This document shows positions 25,969 through 33,911 of a stretch of DNA of 64,000 nt, one piece after another. Position numbers and translations under genes: made by a program. The stretch's first letter is position 1, and each line of letters starts with the position of its first letter. The DNA comes from Pseudomonas tolaasii NCPPB 2192 (GTDB lineage: Bacteria > Pseudomonadota > Gammaproteobacteria > Pseudomonadales > Pseudomonadaceae), in assembly GCF_002813445.1 (NCBI RefSeq), contig NZ_PHHD01000001.1:4960001-5024000 (forward strand), given 5' to 3'. The notes under the pieces were generated by a model that did no database searches, had not been told where the DNA came from, and saw only the letters and a program-made list of their open reading frames with translations.

Positions 25969-27257
25969 ATGCTCGATAGAATTCACCTCTTTGTGCCGTT
26001 CAAGCTTGAGCACATCACCTTACTGGGTGTTGATGGTCGAGTTGATCCCGTGCACCTGGTTGATATCAAGTCGCTAGGCGTTCCACTTGCAGCTCAAATT
26101 ACCGTGGATGAAGAGGGCAAGGAACACGCTGATTACCTGCGTCATCCTTGGGAGTCTTTAGGGACTGGTTTCACCCCGATGGCCATGAAAGTTTTCCACG
26201 AAAGCATGGGCAAACGCCTGATGCCAGGTGTTGAGCTGAAAGCTTCTCCCGCAAAGCTGCTGCAAGGGCACAACGTTTTTGGTCCGACCTGCATCGAGAA
26301 GGGTGCGTTGACCATGCTCAAGTGGCTTGCAGGCACGTATCCAAAGCTTTTTGAAATGCTCGCCGTGGACTGCTGCGAGGTTTACGACATTGACTGTACG
26401 TACTCCAGCAGGCTCCCTGATGAACGCACGGCAAGACAGGCTATTCAGGCCATTCGTGGTGTTTCCAACGGCCAAATGAAGGGTAGGGGAGACGATTATG
26501 AAACTACGGCCTATTTCGGAGCCAAAGATTCTCGCCTAAGACGGCTTAAGATTTACCTCAAGCATCCAGAGTTTATGAAGCAATTGGATGAGGCAAAGAA
26601 AGCTGGTCGCGGCGATCTGTCCGCTGCAAGGACTGTGAAAATTCTCAGTAACCCGCACTTGCAAGCATGGTCAGAAAATCTACTTCGTCTTGAAGTAACA
26701 GTTGCCAAGCGATGGCTCAATCGTCGCGGAATTTCAAATTTACTTAATGACCTGATTCGTCATCAGCAAGCGCTGTCAGAGCAGGGCATTTGTTTTATTC
26801 AGTGGTGTTGGGAGCAAGTTACTAAAGACCTTTTTGCGGCCTTTGAGGGAATCCAGATGCGAATTATTAACGATGAAAAAGTGCTGGCCGCACTTCTTGA
26901 AAAACACACTAAACAAGGCAAAGGTCGTCATACCAAGGAAAAATTGTTGCTGGAGTTCTGGTTCCGCCGATCTTTGTCCCTGGTAAAACCTCTGACGCTT
27001 ACGCTCGTAGCCTGTTTCGTACGTACCGTAGCTTGAAAGATTACGGCTGGGAAGAAACCCAGGCGTCGATGAATCGGGCCAGTTTTTACAACCACATTAG
27101 AGACATCTGTGAATGTGGAATTTCAAAGGCCGCTTTACAGAAACTCAAAGTGTCGGACCAGCAAAATAACGTCGTACCGATTCTTCGGTTTGTGCAGGTC
27201 GATTTCAATGCACAGCGTCCTGGCTGGTACATCGAACCATCCGTCGAGGCCGCCTAA
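25969..27257 (+). pseudogene. Phage replication initiation protein, frameshifted (copy 1)
   Basis: This is the gpII/X-type phage/plasmid replication protein, intact as 429 residues in copy 2. Here the A-run at 26939-26943 has five A rather than six. After about 325 correct residues the frame changes and stops at 27036. The remaining correct C-terminal codons (MKDYGWEETQASMNRAS...) continue in another frame to 27257. A programmed slip is possible at this A-run, but a simple deletion or a sequencing homopolymer error is more likely. The protein would nick the plus origin for rolling-circle replication. Confidence 0.85.
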
Positions 27258-27351
27258 TGCATTGTCCATATCGCAGTTTAACGCCGCTTCCTTTAGCTGG
27301 CCATTTCTAGAACCGGGCAGTCGCCCAAATTATGATCCTGTGAGGTAAACC

Positions 27352-27681
27352 ATGCTTACTCTGACTGGCCTGTGCCACGGCTTTCACACTGACAATCGTA
27401 CCGTTGGCCAGAACACGTTCACTGAGAACCTTATTTTGCTTGAAGTTCAGGACGTTAATCAGTACGGCCTGCCAGAAGTGAAAACGCTCAAGGTCAAACT
27501 CTCCAAGAAGAATATGGAGCAGGGGCTTAATAACGTCTGGAACCAGTGCAAAGGTAAGGCTGTGGCTGTTCCTGTCTTCGTAGCTGCCTGGGCTTCGAAA
27601 GCTGGCAATGCCGGTTTTGATTTCTACCTTTCTGGTGATGGTAAGCCTCAAAATCTCGAAGTTACTCTGCCCAAGGCTTAA
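27352..27681 (+). CDS. Phage ssDNA-binding protein, gpV-like (copy 1)
   Basis: A 109-residue basic/aromatic protein, MLTLTGLCHGFHTDNRTVGQ..., in the position of gpV (between the replication gene and the coat genes). It has the beta-rich, tail-poor look of inoviral single-strand binding proteins. GAGG lies 9 bases before the ATG. It would coat the displaced plus strand before assembly. A 17-codon ORF at 27257-27310 overlaps the rep stop (TAATG) but is too short to support. Assignment rests mainly on position and size. Confidence 0.65.
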   Translation: MLTLTGLCHGFHTDNRTVGQNTFTENLILLEVQDVNQYGLPEVKTLKVKLSKKNMEQGLNNVWNQCKGKAVAVPVFVAAWASKAGNAGFDFYLSGDGKPQNLEVTLPKA

Positions 27682-27920
27682 TGGCTGTTAACTCCATGAC
27701 CGGCATTCTTTACTGTTCATCTGAAATTTCAACTGATAGTGGCGTGCCGGTTTGCTCTTCAACTTGGGAGGTTGTTCCTTATAAACCTCCTTTTGATCCA
27801 TCTCAGCTTGATCCAACAATTTTGGCTCAGGCATTTGGGGCCGGATTTACCCTGGTAGCTTTCTTTATGGTCGGTTCTATGGGTATTCGTGCGTTTTTAA
27901 ACTTCATCAAACAATCCTGA
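27681..27920 (+). CDS. Phage small membrane protein, possible minor coat (copy 1)
   Basis: A 79-residue protein whose ATG overlaps the preceding TAA by one base. A polar, Cys-containing N-terminal half (residues 1-45) precedes one membrane helix (AGFTLVAFFMVGSMGIRAFL) and a short basic tail, the charge pattern of filamentous-phage coat proteins stored in the inner membrane. It lies just before the major coat gene, so it may be a gpVII/gpIX-type minor coat or an assembly factor. No specific family recognised. Confidence 0.6.
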   Translation: MAVNSMTGILYCSSEISTDSGVPVCSSTWEVVPYKPPFDPSQLDPTILAQAFGAGFTLVAFFMVGSMGIRAFLNFIKQS

Positions 27921-27930
27921 GGATTTATCA

Positions 27931-28158
27931 ATGTTCAAAAAAACTGTTGCTACCGTTGGTTTCGCTGGTTTTGTAGCTGCTTCTGCCCCTTCCGTTTTTG
28001 CAGCTGATGCAACTGGCGGCTGGGATTATACTGGGCTCACTTCCTCTATCGACTTCAGCACGATCTCTGTCGGTGTTCTCGCTGTCGCTGGCATCCTCGC
28101 TGCTGTTTACGCCGGTATCAAGGGTGCCAAGATCGTCCTGGGCTTCTTGCGCGGCTAA
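27931..28158 (+). CDS. Major coat protein precursor (gpVIII-like, copy 1)
   Basis: A 75-residue precursor. The signal peptide has MFKK then a hydrophobic stretch and cleavage after VFA (residue 24). The mature coat of about 51 residues has an acidic/polar N-terminus (ADATGGWDYTG), a membrane helix (VGVLAVAGILAAVYAGI) and a basic tail (KGAKIVLGFLRG) that would contact DNA. This is the canonical inovirus major coat layout. A strong ribosome site (GAGGA) precedes it and a UUCG-capped terminator follows it, as expected for the most highly expressed gene. Confidence 0.92.
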   Translation: MFKKTVATVGFAGFVAASAPSVFAADATGGWDYTGLTSSIDFSTISVGVLAVAGILAAVYAGIKGAKIVLGFLRG

Positions 28159-28179
28159 GCCTCCCGACACTGTTGTCCT

Positions 28180-28205
28180 GGGCGTCTTCGGGCGCCCTTT
28201 TTTTT
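28180..28205 (+). terminator. Post-coat terminator with UUCG tetraloop (copy 1)
   Basis: GGGCGTC-TTCG-GGCGCCC forms a 7-bp stem capped by an extra-stable UUCG loop, followed by eight T residues. It lies 22 bp after the major coat stop, equivalent to the central terminator after gene VIII in Ff phages. Confidence 0.93.
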
Positions 28206-28237
28206 GGAATTTAATTACTCGTACTGAGGCTCTCTAC

Positions 28238-28312
28238 ATGGATCAGCTTTATTACTTTGCTATGTTTTGTATTGGTTGTGGTTGCTCTTTTGCTACCTTT
28301 ACGGGGTGGTGA
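28238..28312 (+). CDS. Tiny hydrophobic phage peptide, 24 residues (copy 1)
   Basis: The reading MDQLYYFAMFCIGCGCSFAT then FTGW is short but has a GAGG site 12 bases upstream and almost touches the gpIII start (TGATATG). It is hydrophobic and Cys-rich, like the very small gpVII/gpIX tip proteins of filamentous phages. Its tight coupling to the adsorption gene makes it plausible, but size alone keeps confidence low. Confidence 0.45.
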   Translation: MDQLYYFAMFCIGCGCSFATFTGW

Positions 28313-28313
28313 T

Positions 28314-29384
28314 ATGAGAGCCATACTTTTTACTTTGTTTTCCTTGCTTCTCAGTTCGCATGTATCAGCTGCTTACTATTACACTATTTCAGACGGTAGT
28401 GTGCAGTACTCTTCGCCTGATTCAGCTTGTTCACTACTCCTTTCTACTTACACCGATCTTGGCTACAAAAACCTTACGTTCAGTCATTGGGCTACTGCAA
28501 CAGATGGTGACGCTACTATTAGCGGAACTGGCTTTTGTTTTTACAACCGTACAGATAAATGGGATCAGGTCTCTATAAAAAGACATCCAACACCTATTTA
28601 TAGAAAAGGCCAGGCTGATCTCCCGCATGTTCCCAATGCTTGCTCGTCTGCTCCCTCTGCCATTGTTAGTCGTGGCCCTTACACTGCTGTAGTTCGCAGT
28701 GATGGAAATAACTATGTGGTAGGTACGTCTCCCGTTTCTGTTTGTTCTAACAACTGCCTGTATGAAAAGCCTGAGACTGCCAATACTAAGGATTGCTTTG
28801 TTCTTGCCACAGATGCTCAAACTGGTTTTTGTAATTACGCTTTCACTCTTGTTACTGATGAAAATGCTGACGGCACAAGCTGCGATTTAAATAATTCTGT
28901 CCCGTATGAAACTGGCTCCAGTCTTAACGGTTCTGGCTCAGGTGGTGATGAACCTTGCGATAAGACAGTTCCTGGAAACACATGTGACGTTCCTGGTGGT
29001 GGTGGTGGCAATGGTAGTGGTGGTGATGGCACGGGGGAGGGTAGTGGTGACGGCTCTGGCTCGGGCTCTGGCGAAGGCTTCTCAACACCCGGAAAACCTG
29101 ACCTTGACCCCCGCGAAGGGCAGCGAAAAGCTCGTATTTCTGGACAGTATTTAGGTTTTTATTCAACTCTTCAGCAATCTAATACGTATACAACTATTAG
29201 CACTGCGTTTCAAAACATTGGTGATCCATCAGCGGCTTGTCCTGTCGCCACTATTGACATATTGGGTACAAATATAACCTTTGATTCTCACTGCGTTATT
29301 TTTCAGTCAATAGCTCCTACGTTGTCTTTCGTGTTTATGGCTGCATGGGCTCTCCTGGCTGTACTTATAATTCTTTCTGCATAG
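28314..29384 (+). CDS. gpIII-like adsorption (minor coat) protein (copy 1)
   Basis: A 356-residue protein from ATG 28314. It has a signal peptide (MRAILFTLFSLLLSSHVSA), a Cys-rich globular receptor-binding region (about 20-205) and a low-complexity Gly/Ser linker (about 212-265, with repeated GSG and GGGG). A C-terminal domain ends in a membrane anchor (LSFVFMAAWALLAVLIIL) at the extreme C-terminus. This modular pattern is that of gpIII, which binds the pilus and host receptor and caps the virion. The receptor is not predictable from sequence. Confidence 0.88.
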   Translation: MRAILFTLFSLLLSSHVSAAYYYTISDGSVQYSSPDSACSLLLSTYTDLGYKNLTFSHWATATDGDATISGTGFCFYNRTDKWDQVSIKRHPTPIYRKGQADLPHVPNACSSAPSAIVSRGPYTAVVRSDGNNYVVGTSPVSVCSNNCLYEKPETANTKDCFVLATDAQTGFCNYAFTLVTDENADGTSCDLNNSVPYETGSSLNGSGSGGDEPCDKTVPGNTCDVPGGGGGNGSGGDGTGEGSGDGSGSGSGEGFSTPGKPDLDPREGQRKARISGQYLGFYSTLQQSNTYTTISTAFQNIGDPSAACPVATIDILGTNITFDSHCVIFQSIAPTLSFVFMAAWALLAVLIILSA

Positions 29385-29393
29385 GTGATAGAT

Positions 29394-29681
29394 ATGCTTA
29401 GTGATTTTGCTTTTTGGCTGCGTGATGTAATAAGCGATATTGCCCAATTTTTCATTGATATGTTCCTCAATATCCTTGATTGGATTTGGTCAGCTTTCAT
29501 TGGCCTCTTAGATACTCTTCCAATTGCCAGCACGGTTACTCAAGCTTCATCCTTGTTCTCTGCTATTCCTGCTTCTGTTTGGTATTTCATGAATGTTTTT
29601 CAGATCCCTCTAGGTATCACTTTTGTTCTTAGCGGTTATCTGATTCGATTCCTTATTCGCCGCCTTCCTATCGTCGGGTGA
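29394..29681 (+). CDS. gpVI-like minor coat protein, DUF2523 type (copy 1)
   Basis: A 95-residue membrane protein from ATG 29394 (a GTG at 29385 adds three residues). It has hydrophobic helices around FFIDMFLNILDWIWSAFIGL and IPLGITFVLSGYLIRFLI and a basic C-terminus (IRRLP). Position between gpIII and Zot and the helix layout match DUF2523/gpVI proteins, which sit with gpIII at the virion tip and act in release from the membrane. Confidence 0.82.
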   Translation: MLSDFAFWLRDVISDIAQFFIDMFLNILDWIWSAFIGLLDTLPIASTVTQASSLFSAIPASVWYFMNVFQIPLGITFVLSGYLIRFLIRRLPIVG

Positions 29682-29684
29682 TAT

Positions 29685-30722
29685 ATGGCTATTCATGCTT
29701 ACGTTGGCAAGCCCGGGCATGGCAAAAGTTATGGTGTCGTTGAGCATGTTGTCATCCCTTCTTTGAAGCAAGACAGGCATGTTGTTACTAACATCCCGCT
29801 CTCTATTGATGATCTTCTTTCTACTTATGGTGGTAAAGTTACGCAGCTGCCCTCTGACTGGTATGAACTCGACGACCTTTCCTCAATTATTCCACCAGGC
29901 TCTGTAGCGATAATAGACGAGTGTTGGAGACGATGGCCGTCAGGGCAGAACTCAAATCATGCAAACAAGATTGATCAGAAACTCTTGGCAGAGCATCGTC
30001 ACCGTGTTGATGATAAAAACAACTCAATGCGTGTTGTTCTTGTCACCCAGGACCTTGCCCAAATATCTTCTTGGGTTCGCGTATTAATCGAGACAACTTA
30101 CAGAATTAGAAAGCTTAGCAAGAAAACATTTAAGGTTGATATCTATACTGGTGCCGTCACTGGAGACTCTCCTTCAAAAACCAAGTTGGTCAGGACTACT
30201 GCAGGAACCTTTAAAAGAGATGTCTACTCATTTTATAAGTCTGCTACTCAGTCAGTTTCTGGCTCTGTTGGTGATGAGTCAGCTGCAGATGGCAGGGCTA
30301 GTATTTTTCGTTCTTTTGGCCTTTGGTCGCTTATCATTTTCTTTGTTGTATGCATTTCGCTAGGCATTTTTGGTGTTAAACGGTTTTTTGCTAGCAGTAA
30401 TCCAGCTGTTAAGCATGATTCATCTACTTCCTCTGTTTCTATTGCCCCTGTGAAGGCCCCTGAGCCTCCTATTTCTACTACTTGGCGTCTGGTTGGGTTC
30501 ATTCATCCTGCTAAGCCAGATCCTTCTTCCAATTTTGTTTCAGAAGCTTTGGCCCTAATCTCTGATAATAATGGTAATAGCAGATATATATCTTTCACTC
30601 ACTGTCGCTATTTTCCTGATCGCACTGAGGCGTTCTGCATAGTAGACGGTTTCAAGATTACTAATTGGTCGCTCAAAAAACCTATCCCGATTGTAGGTGG
30701 GTTGATTGGGAGCGGCGTTTAG
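29685..30722 (+). CDS. Zot/gpI-type assembly ATPase (copy 1)
   Basis: A 345-residue protein. It has the N-terminal Walker A VGKPGHGKSYG (residues 8-15), a Walker B-like GSVAIIDECWRRWP (about 85) and a single membrane helix near 212-230 (LIIFFVVCISLGIFGV). The remainder is periplasmic. Zot/gpI proteins power virion extrusion at the inner membrane and contact the secretin. It follows the gpVI-like gene by 3 bp and overlaps the reading region of the secretin gene leader. Confidence 0.93.
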   Translation: MAIHAYVGKPGHGKSYGVVEHVVIPSLKQDRHVVTNIPLSIDDLLSTYGGKVTQLPSDWYELDDLSSIIPPGSVAIIDECWRRWPSGQNSNHANKIDQKLLAEHRHRVDDKNNSMRVVLVTQDLAQISSWVRVLIETTYRIRKLSKKTFKVDIYTGAVTGDSPSKTKLVRTTAGTFKRDVYSFYKSATQSVSGSVGDESAADGRASIFRSFGLWSLIIFFVVCISLGIFGVKRFFASSNPAVKHDSSTSSVSIAPVKAPEPPISTTWRLVGFIHPAKPDPSSNFVSEALALISDNNGNSRYISFTHCRYFPDRTEAFCIVDGFKITNWSLKKPIPIVGGLIGSGV

Positions 30723-30774
30723 CGTAGCGAGAACGACGCGCCTAATCAATTCACCAACTATTTGGAATTACTCT

Positions 30775-32016
30775 ATGCATGCCTTTAATAACTTGAATCG
30801 CCTATTTGCTGTTTTCTTTCTTTCTGTCTTTTTCTCTATCGCTCATGCTGATGACAGCACTCAAACGTTAAACTTTGATTTTCAGACCATACAGGTTTCT
30901 TCGGCCTTGCAACTTCTTGCTGATTATCGCGGCTTGAACCTTGTAATGAATGAAACCATTCCTGGCTCGCTCTCAATGCGAATGAAGAATGTTACCTGGG
31001 AAGAGGCTATTGAGTACGTCAGTTCTTCTAAAGGCCTTCTTTATACTGTTGAAGGGAATTTCCTTCGTGTTAGTTCTTTGGATCGCCAAAGCGAGCATAC
31101 CTCTCAGGCGTATGGATCATTTATTCAATCTGACTTGGCTCAATCTATTGTTAAATCTTCGTTTAAAGTAACTATCTTTAAAGTTCATAACATCTTGTCG
31201 TCTGAGGCTATTAAGGCGTTTCCCCTGGATCAAGGTGAGAGCCTTAATTTTGAAGATGGCTCATCTGTTATTGTCGCCAGAATGGCTGACCCTCGTCTCT
31301 CTGAATTTCGCGCTTACCTGGCTGCTGTTGATTATTCTCGCAAGCAGGTCATGATCGAGGCGCGTATTGTTGAGGTCGATCGCTCGTATTCCAAATCTCT
31401 CGGAGTCAACTGGGCCGGATCTGCTGGCAGCGGTGCTATAACTCTCGCTGGCTCTGTTCCTCTCGGCCTTCCAGCTTCTGCAGCTGCTGGTTTGGGCATA
31501 GTCTCAAAGGCAGTCAACCTTGATGCCGCGCTCGATGCCATGGAGCAGCGTGGAAAAGGAAGGGTTATTTCGCGGCCCCGCGTCTATACCTCTGATCGTC
31601 ATCAGGCCAAGATCATTAAGGGGTCACAGGTTCCTTACCAGCAATCTGCGGGGGAGGGTGCAACATCAATTTCTTTTAAAGAGGCGGCTTTGTCCTTAGA
31701 TGTCACACCTTTTGTAAATGAGAAAGGCGTTTTGCTTGATGTAATTCTTTCTAAAGATGAGCCCGACTATTCCAATGCAATGAATGGTGTTCCACCAATT
31801 AACACAACGTCTTTGACCTCCCGGGTTTTCTCTGGTTTTGGACAGACCGTTGCCCTGGGCGGCGTTTATTCAAACGTTGATACCACTGTCACAAAAAGCG
31901 TTCCTTTTTTTGGCAGCATCCCCGGCCTAAAATGGCTTTTCACAAGTACATCCACGGTTTCGAATAGCACTGAGCTTGTCCTTTTTCTGACTCCTGTTAT
32001 GGTCGACAAGCTTTGA
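30775..32016 (+). CDS. Phage-encoded secretin (gpIV-like, copy 1)
   Basis: A 413-residue outer-membrane secretin. The signal peptide ends AHA-DD (residue 25). An N0/STN-like domain follows (LNFDFQTIQVSSALQLLADY, then the LVMNETIPGSLSMRMKNVTW region) and an N1-like domain. The C-terminal secretin domain has QVMIEARIVEVDRSYSKSLG, RPRVYTSD and VPFFGSIPGLKWLF. It would form the exit channel for virions. Carrying its own secretin differs from CTXphi, which borrows the host type II secretin. ATG 30775 is chosen because it gives the signal peptide. Confidence 0.93.
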   Translation: MHAFNNLNRLFAVFFLSVFFSIAHADDSTQTLNFDFQTIQVSSALQLLADYRGLNLVMNETIPGSLSMRMKNVTWEEAIEYVSSSKGLLYTVEGNFLRVSSLDRQSEHTSQAYGSFIQSDLAQSIVKSSFKVTIFKVHNILSSEAIKAFPLDQGESLNFEDGSSVIVARMADPRLSEFRAYLAAVDYSRKQVMIEARIVEVDRSYSKSLGVNWAGSAGSGAITLAGSVPLGLPASAAAGLGIVSKAVNLDAALDAMEQRGKGRVISRPRVYTSDRHQAKIIKGSQVPYQQSAGEGATSISFKEAALSLDVTPFVNEKGVLLDVILSKDEPDYSNAMNGVPPINTTSLTSRVFSGFGQTVALGGVYSNVDTTVTKSVPFFGSIPGLKWLFTSTSTVSNSTELVLFLTPVMVDKL

Positions 32017-32043
32017 GCACCATTTCTAGGTCAATTCCACATA

Positions 32044-32075
32044 TAACTATACTAAATAGATATTTAGTATAGTTA
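32044..32075. repeat. Perfect 15-bp inverted repeat after the secretin gene (copy 1)
   Basis: Arms TAACTATACTAAATA and TATTTAGTATAGTTA flank GA. It lies between the convergent secretin and 82-residue genes. The lack of a T-run and its near-perfect symmetry favour a protein-binding site, though a bidirectional terminator remains possible. Confidence 0.75.
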
Positions 32076-32115
32076 TTACTTTTGGTTATTATCGTCGTGA
32101 TAGGTGAGAGGGTGC

Positions 32116-32364
32116 TCAAAATCCATTTTCATCCTTCTTGAGCTTCAAATGCTCCAGCAGCTCAGCTACTTTTTCTGTGCTCATCAAACTAACCTGGTTG
32201 TGCAAATCGTCTGCACCTGCCTGGGTTTTTAGCCAAGTGTCAATTTTTTCCTGGTCGGGAATTTCCCGTTTTCTCTCTGCACTGATCAGCTCTGCAAACC
32301 GAGCTATTTGCATTTCAAGCAGCCATTCAACCTGCGTCAACTCTGTCCAGTTTCTGTCTTTCAC
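32116..32364 (-). CDS. Small hypothetical phage protein, minus strand (copy 1)
   Basis: An 82-residue, strongly charged and helical protein: MKDRNWTELTQVEWLLEMQI..., ending LLEHLKLKKDENGF. Family not recognised. It is transcribed against the structural operon, and its promoter must lie in the repeat-bearing region at 32365-32510, which it shares with the rightward accessory gene. That divergent layout suggests a regulator or immunity role, but nothing in the sequence proves it. Confidence 0.55.
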   Translation of the reverse strand: MKDRNWTELTQVEWLLEMQIARFAELISAERKREIPDQEKIDTWLKTQAGADDLHNQVSLMSTEKVAELLEHLKLKKDENGF

Positions 32365-32380
32365 AAAACGTCCTCAGTGT

Positions 32381-32504
32381 GTGATGAACAACTCCCAAGC
32401 AGCACCTGGTGATGAAGAACTCCCAGCGCCGGTGTGATGAACAACTCCCAGGCATCGCCTGGTGATGAAGAACTCCCAGCGCCGGCCGTGATGAAGAACT
32501 CTCA
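32381..32504. repeat. Five direct 17-bp repeats, GTGATGAASAACTCYCA (copy 1)
   Basis: Copies start at 32381, 32409, 32434, 32462 and 32488, so the period is 25-28 bp. The first and third have AAC, the others AAG, and the last ends CTCTCA. Spacers alternate between AGCAGCACCTG/GGCATCGCCTG and GCGCCGG types. They lie between the divergent 82- and 159-residue genes and look like iterons or clustered operators. Confidence 0.8.
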
Positions 32505-32591
32505 CCAGGTAGCTTTTTCCGACCAGCATTGGTGCAGATTCGGTAAAATCTCAACTCTCTGATGGATCATCAAAACCCTAGGAATCTCATA

Positions 32592-33071
32592 ATGCAAATC
32601 AGCCGGCACTATCCAAAAAACCCTCCAAAAGTTGGCACCATTCTGCTGACGTCTTACGGATCTCTTGCTCACGAAAACGAAATGCCTAAGGCTCGTGCAG
32701 CTGAAGCTTTGAAAATGGGTAAACAAATCACCGATGGTTTTGATGATGATAGTCAGCATTTGGCTGCGTTAATGTTGCTTTTGTCAGACGTGCCTGAAGA
32801 TCCGTTGCTCAAAGCATCCGCTGCACAAAAGGGTTCTGTTTTAGGCTTGGCGTCCCTCAGTTATCTAATTTATCGTCATTCTTTCGGTGCAAAAGCACGG
32901 CAGATTTTGACTGACGGCGGCGGTGTTTTTCTGCTCACGCTCATGGGGGAGCAAGATGCTCCATCAGCTGACGTTAAGGTTTTCGGTACGTGGCAGGAGT
33001 ATCAGAATTTTCTTGAGCCAATTCTCAGGGACGGGGATTTTGGTTCAGAGAATGTATCGTCATTTTCATAG
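32592..33071 (+). CDS. Phage accessory protein of unknown function (copy 1)
   Basis: A 159-residue protein from ATG 32592, preceded by AGGAA ten bases upstream (a start at 32562 has no ribosome site). It starts MQISRHYPKNPPKVGTILLT and is soluble, with an Ala/Leu-rich helical middle. No family recognised. It is the last gene of the unit, separated from the structural operon by the convergent 82-residue gene and under the five-repeat region. In filamentous phages this end often holds cargo genes (toxins, immunity or regulators). Confidence 0.6.
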   Translation: MQISRHYPKNPPKVGTILLTSYGSLAHENEMPKARAAEALKMGKQITDGFDDDSQHLAALMLLLSDVPEDPLLKASAAQKGSVLGLASLSYLIYRHSFGAKARQILTDGGGVFLLTLMGEQDAPSADVKVFGTWQEYQNFLEPILRDGDFGSENVSSFS

Positions 33072-33135
33072 CAGCAATTTTGCGGGGCACTGGCTTCAAA
33101 TCTGGCCGCCAGAGCCCCCCAGTCCCGTATAGGAC

Positions 33136-33224
33136 GGTTCGCATAATGGACTGACGTTACGTTGAGCCTGCTGCGGATACTGGCCCTGGCCCCGCGGCTG
33201 GTTTAATGTAACGTCGATTATGCG
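33136..33224. other. Internal att junction between prophage copies
   Basis: The full XerC arm GGTTCGCATAA (33136-33146) is followed by TGGACT and then GACGTTAC. Its inverted partner GTAACGTCGATTATGCG is at 33208-33224. Here the hairpin stem extends to TTCGCATAAT/ATTATGCGAA, because both sides are phage sequence. This is therefore the natural attP sequence of the circular phage genome. The XerD-side half is a poor match to dif, so cleavage by XerC only is expected. Confidence 0.82.
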
Positions 33225-33450
33225 AAGCCCCCTCGATCTGCCTACGCACCTGGTCAAAATGGCCACCCTTTATGCGCCTTCTCGTGATCCGCTCGATGCT
33301 GTCTGCTACGTTTTGGATGACTATCCAAAGGTCGTTTCCGAGCTTCGCAAGGCGCGATCCAGGCTGCAGCAGCTCGATGCTGAATCGGCTGACCTCGATG
33401 TTCGATTGGCTGTCCTGCAGGACGCTTGCCGCTCAATCTTGGACCTTTGA
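33220..33450 (+). CDS. Phage small hypothetical protein (copy 2)
   Basis: The translation is identical to the copy 1 gene at 24935-25165. The first ATG again lies within the att hairpin; ATG 33259 is the alternative start. Unlike copy 1, the region upstream is phage sequence, so any native phage promoter reading across the junction from the 159-residue gene could express only this copy. Confidence 0.5.
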   Translation: MRSPLDLPTHLVKMATLYAPSRDPLDAVCYVLDDYPKVVSELRKARSRLQQLDAESADLDVRLAVLQDACRSILDL

Positions 33451-33453
33451 TTA

Positions 33454-33522
33454 TTTTCGCGCGCGCGAAAAAACCGGCTTTTAGCGTTCGATCAGGTTAC
33501 TTATTTTCTCGCGCGCGAAAAT
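33454..33522. repeat. Paired CGCGCGCG palindromes (copy 2)
   Basis: The same two elements as at 25169-25237: a perfect 18-bp palindrome TTTTCGCGCGCGCGAAAA and a near-copy about 50 bp further on. Confidence 0.6.
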
Positions 33523-33900
33523 ATCTTGGTCATACCTTGACCTGCCCGAAGGGCATTAGGCGCCTCGCAGATCATCAGCCAGGCTCATCAGCATCAGCGC
33601 CGATACCCGGCAAGGCCGGCCGGTTTTCCGCCTAACAAAAAACCCCCGGCGATCCTGAAATCACCGGGGGTCTCTGTCGCGTTCAAGGCTTGTCTGAGCG
33701 CCTTTCCGTCACTTCGCGCCCTGTTCCTCTGCTTCCTTTTTCCCCGTCTGCTACTGCCTCTACACGGTCCCGTGACGGCCAGCGCTGTCGCCGGTCAGGT
33801 CCCGGTAGGTCCGATTTTTTAGCGACCTTTTAGGCGGAGGTGGCGGTGCGGAATTCGCTCTCCCTGCGCAGCAGGGTCCACTATCTCTAATGGTGGACTC
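33523..33900. other. Phage intergenic region, candidate replication origin (copy 2)
   Basis: Identical to 25238-25615 as far as compared. No gene is supported. It has the minus-strand terminator and several dyads. If it is the origin, having it in both copies is what would allow a unit genome to be excised by replication. Confidence 0.35.
33637..33671 (-). terminator. Rho-independent terminator, minus strand (copy 2)
   Basis: Same hairpin and U-run as at 25352-25386, ending leftward transcription of the copy 2 regulator gene. Confidence 0.85.
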
Positions 33901-33911
33901 TTGTCTAACGG

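Larger units (their letters stand above)
24855..33139 (+). mobile_element. Filamentous (inovirus) prophage, copy 1 (8285 bp)
   Basis: This is the left unit of a head-to-tail duplication; positions map to copy 2 by +8285 up to 26943 and +8286 after it. The gene order is inovirus-like: regulator, replication protein, ssDNA-binding protein, coat, gpIII-like, gpVI-like, Zot/gpI, secretin. It has lower GC and T-rich codons compared with flanks. It is bounded left by CGCATAATGGACTGACG at 24855 and right by the same junction at 33140. The replication gene is frameshifted in this copy. Confidence 0.95.

Noticed and set aside
26925..26950. Programmed frameshifting to make two Rep forms from copy 1
   Set aside because: The same run in copy 2 is in frame with one more A, so deletion or sequencing error is simpler than a designed slip.
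32381..32504. Possible CRISPR array
   Set aside because: Repeats are 17 bp with 8-11-bp spacers that are themselves alike, and no cas genes are present; an iteron or operator cluster fits better.
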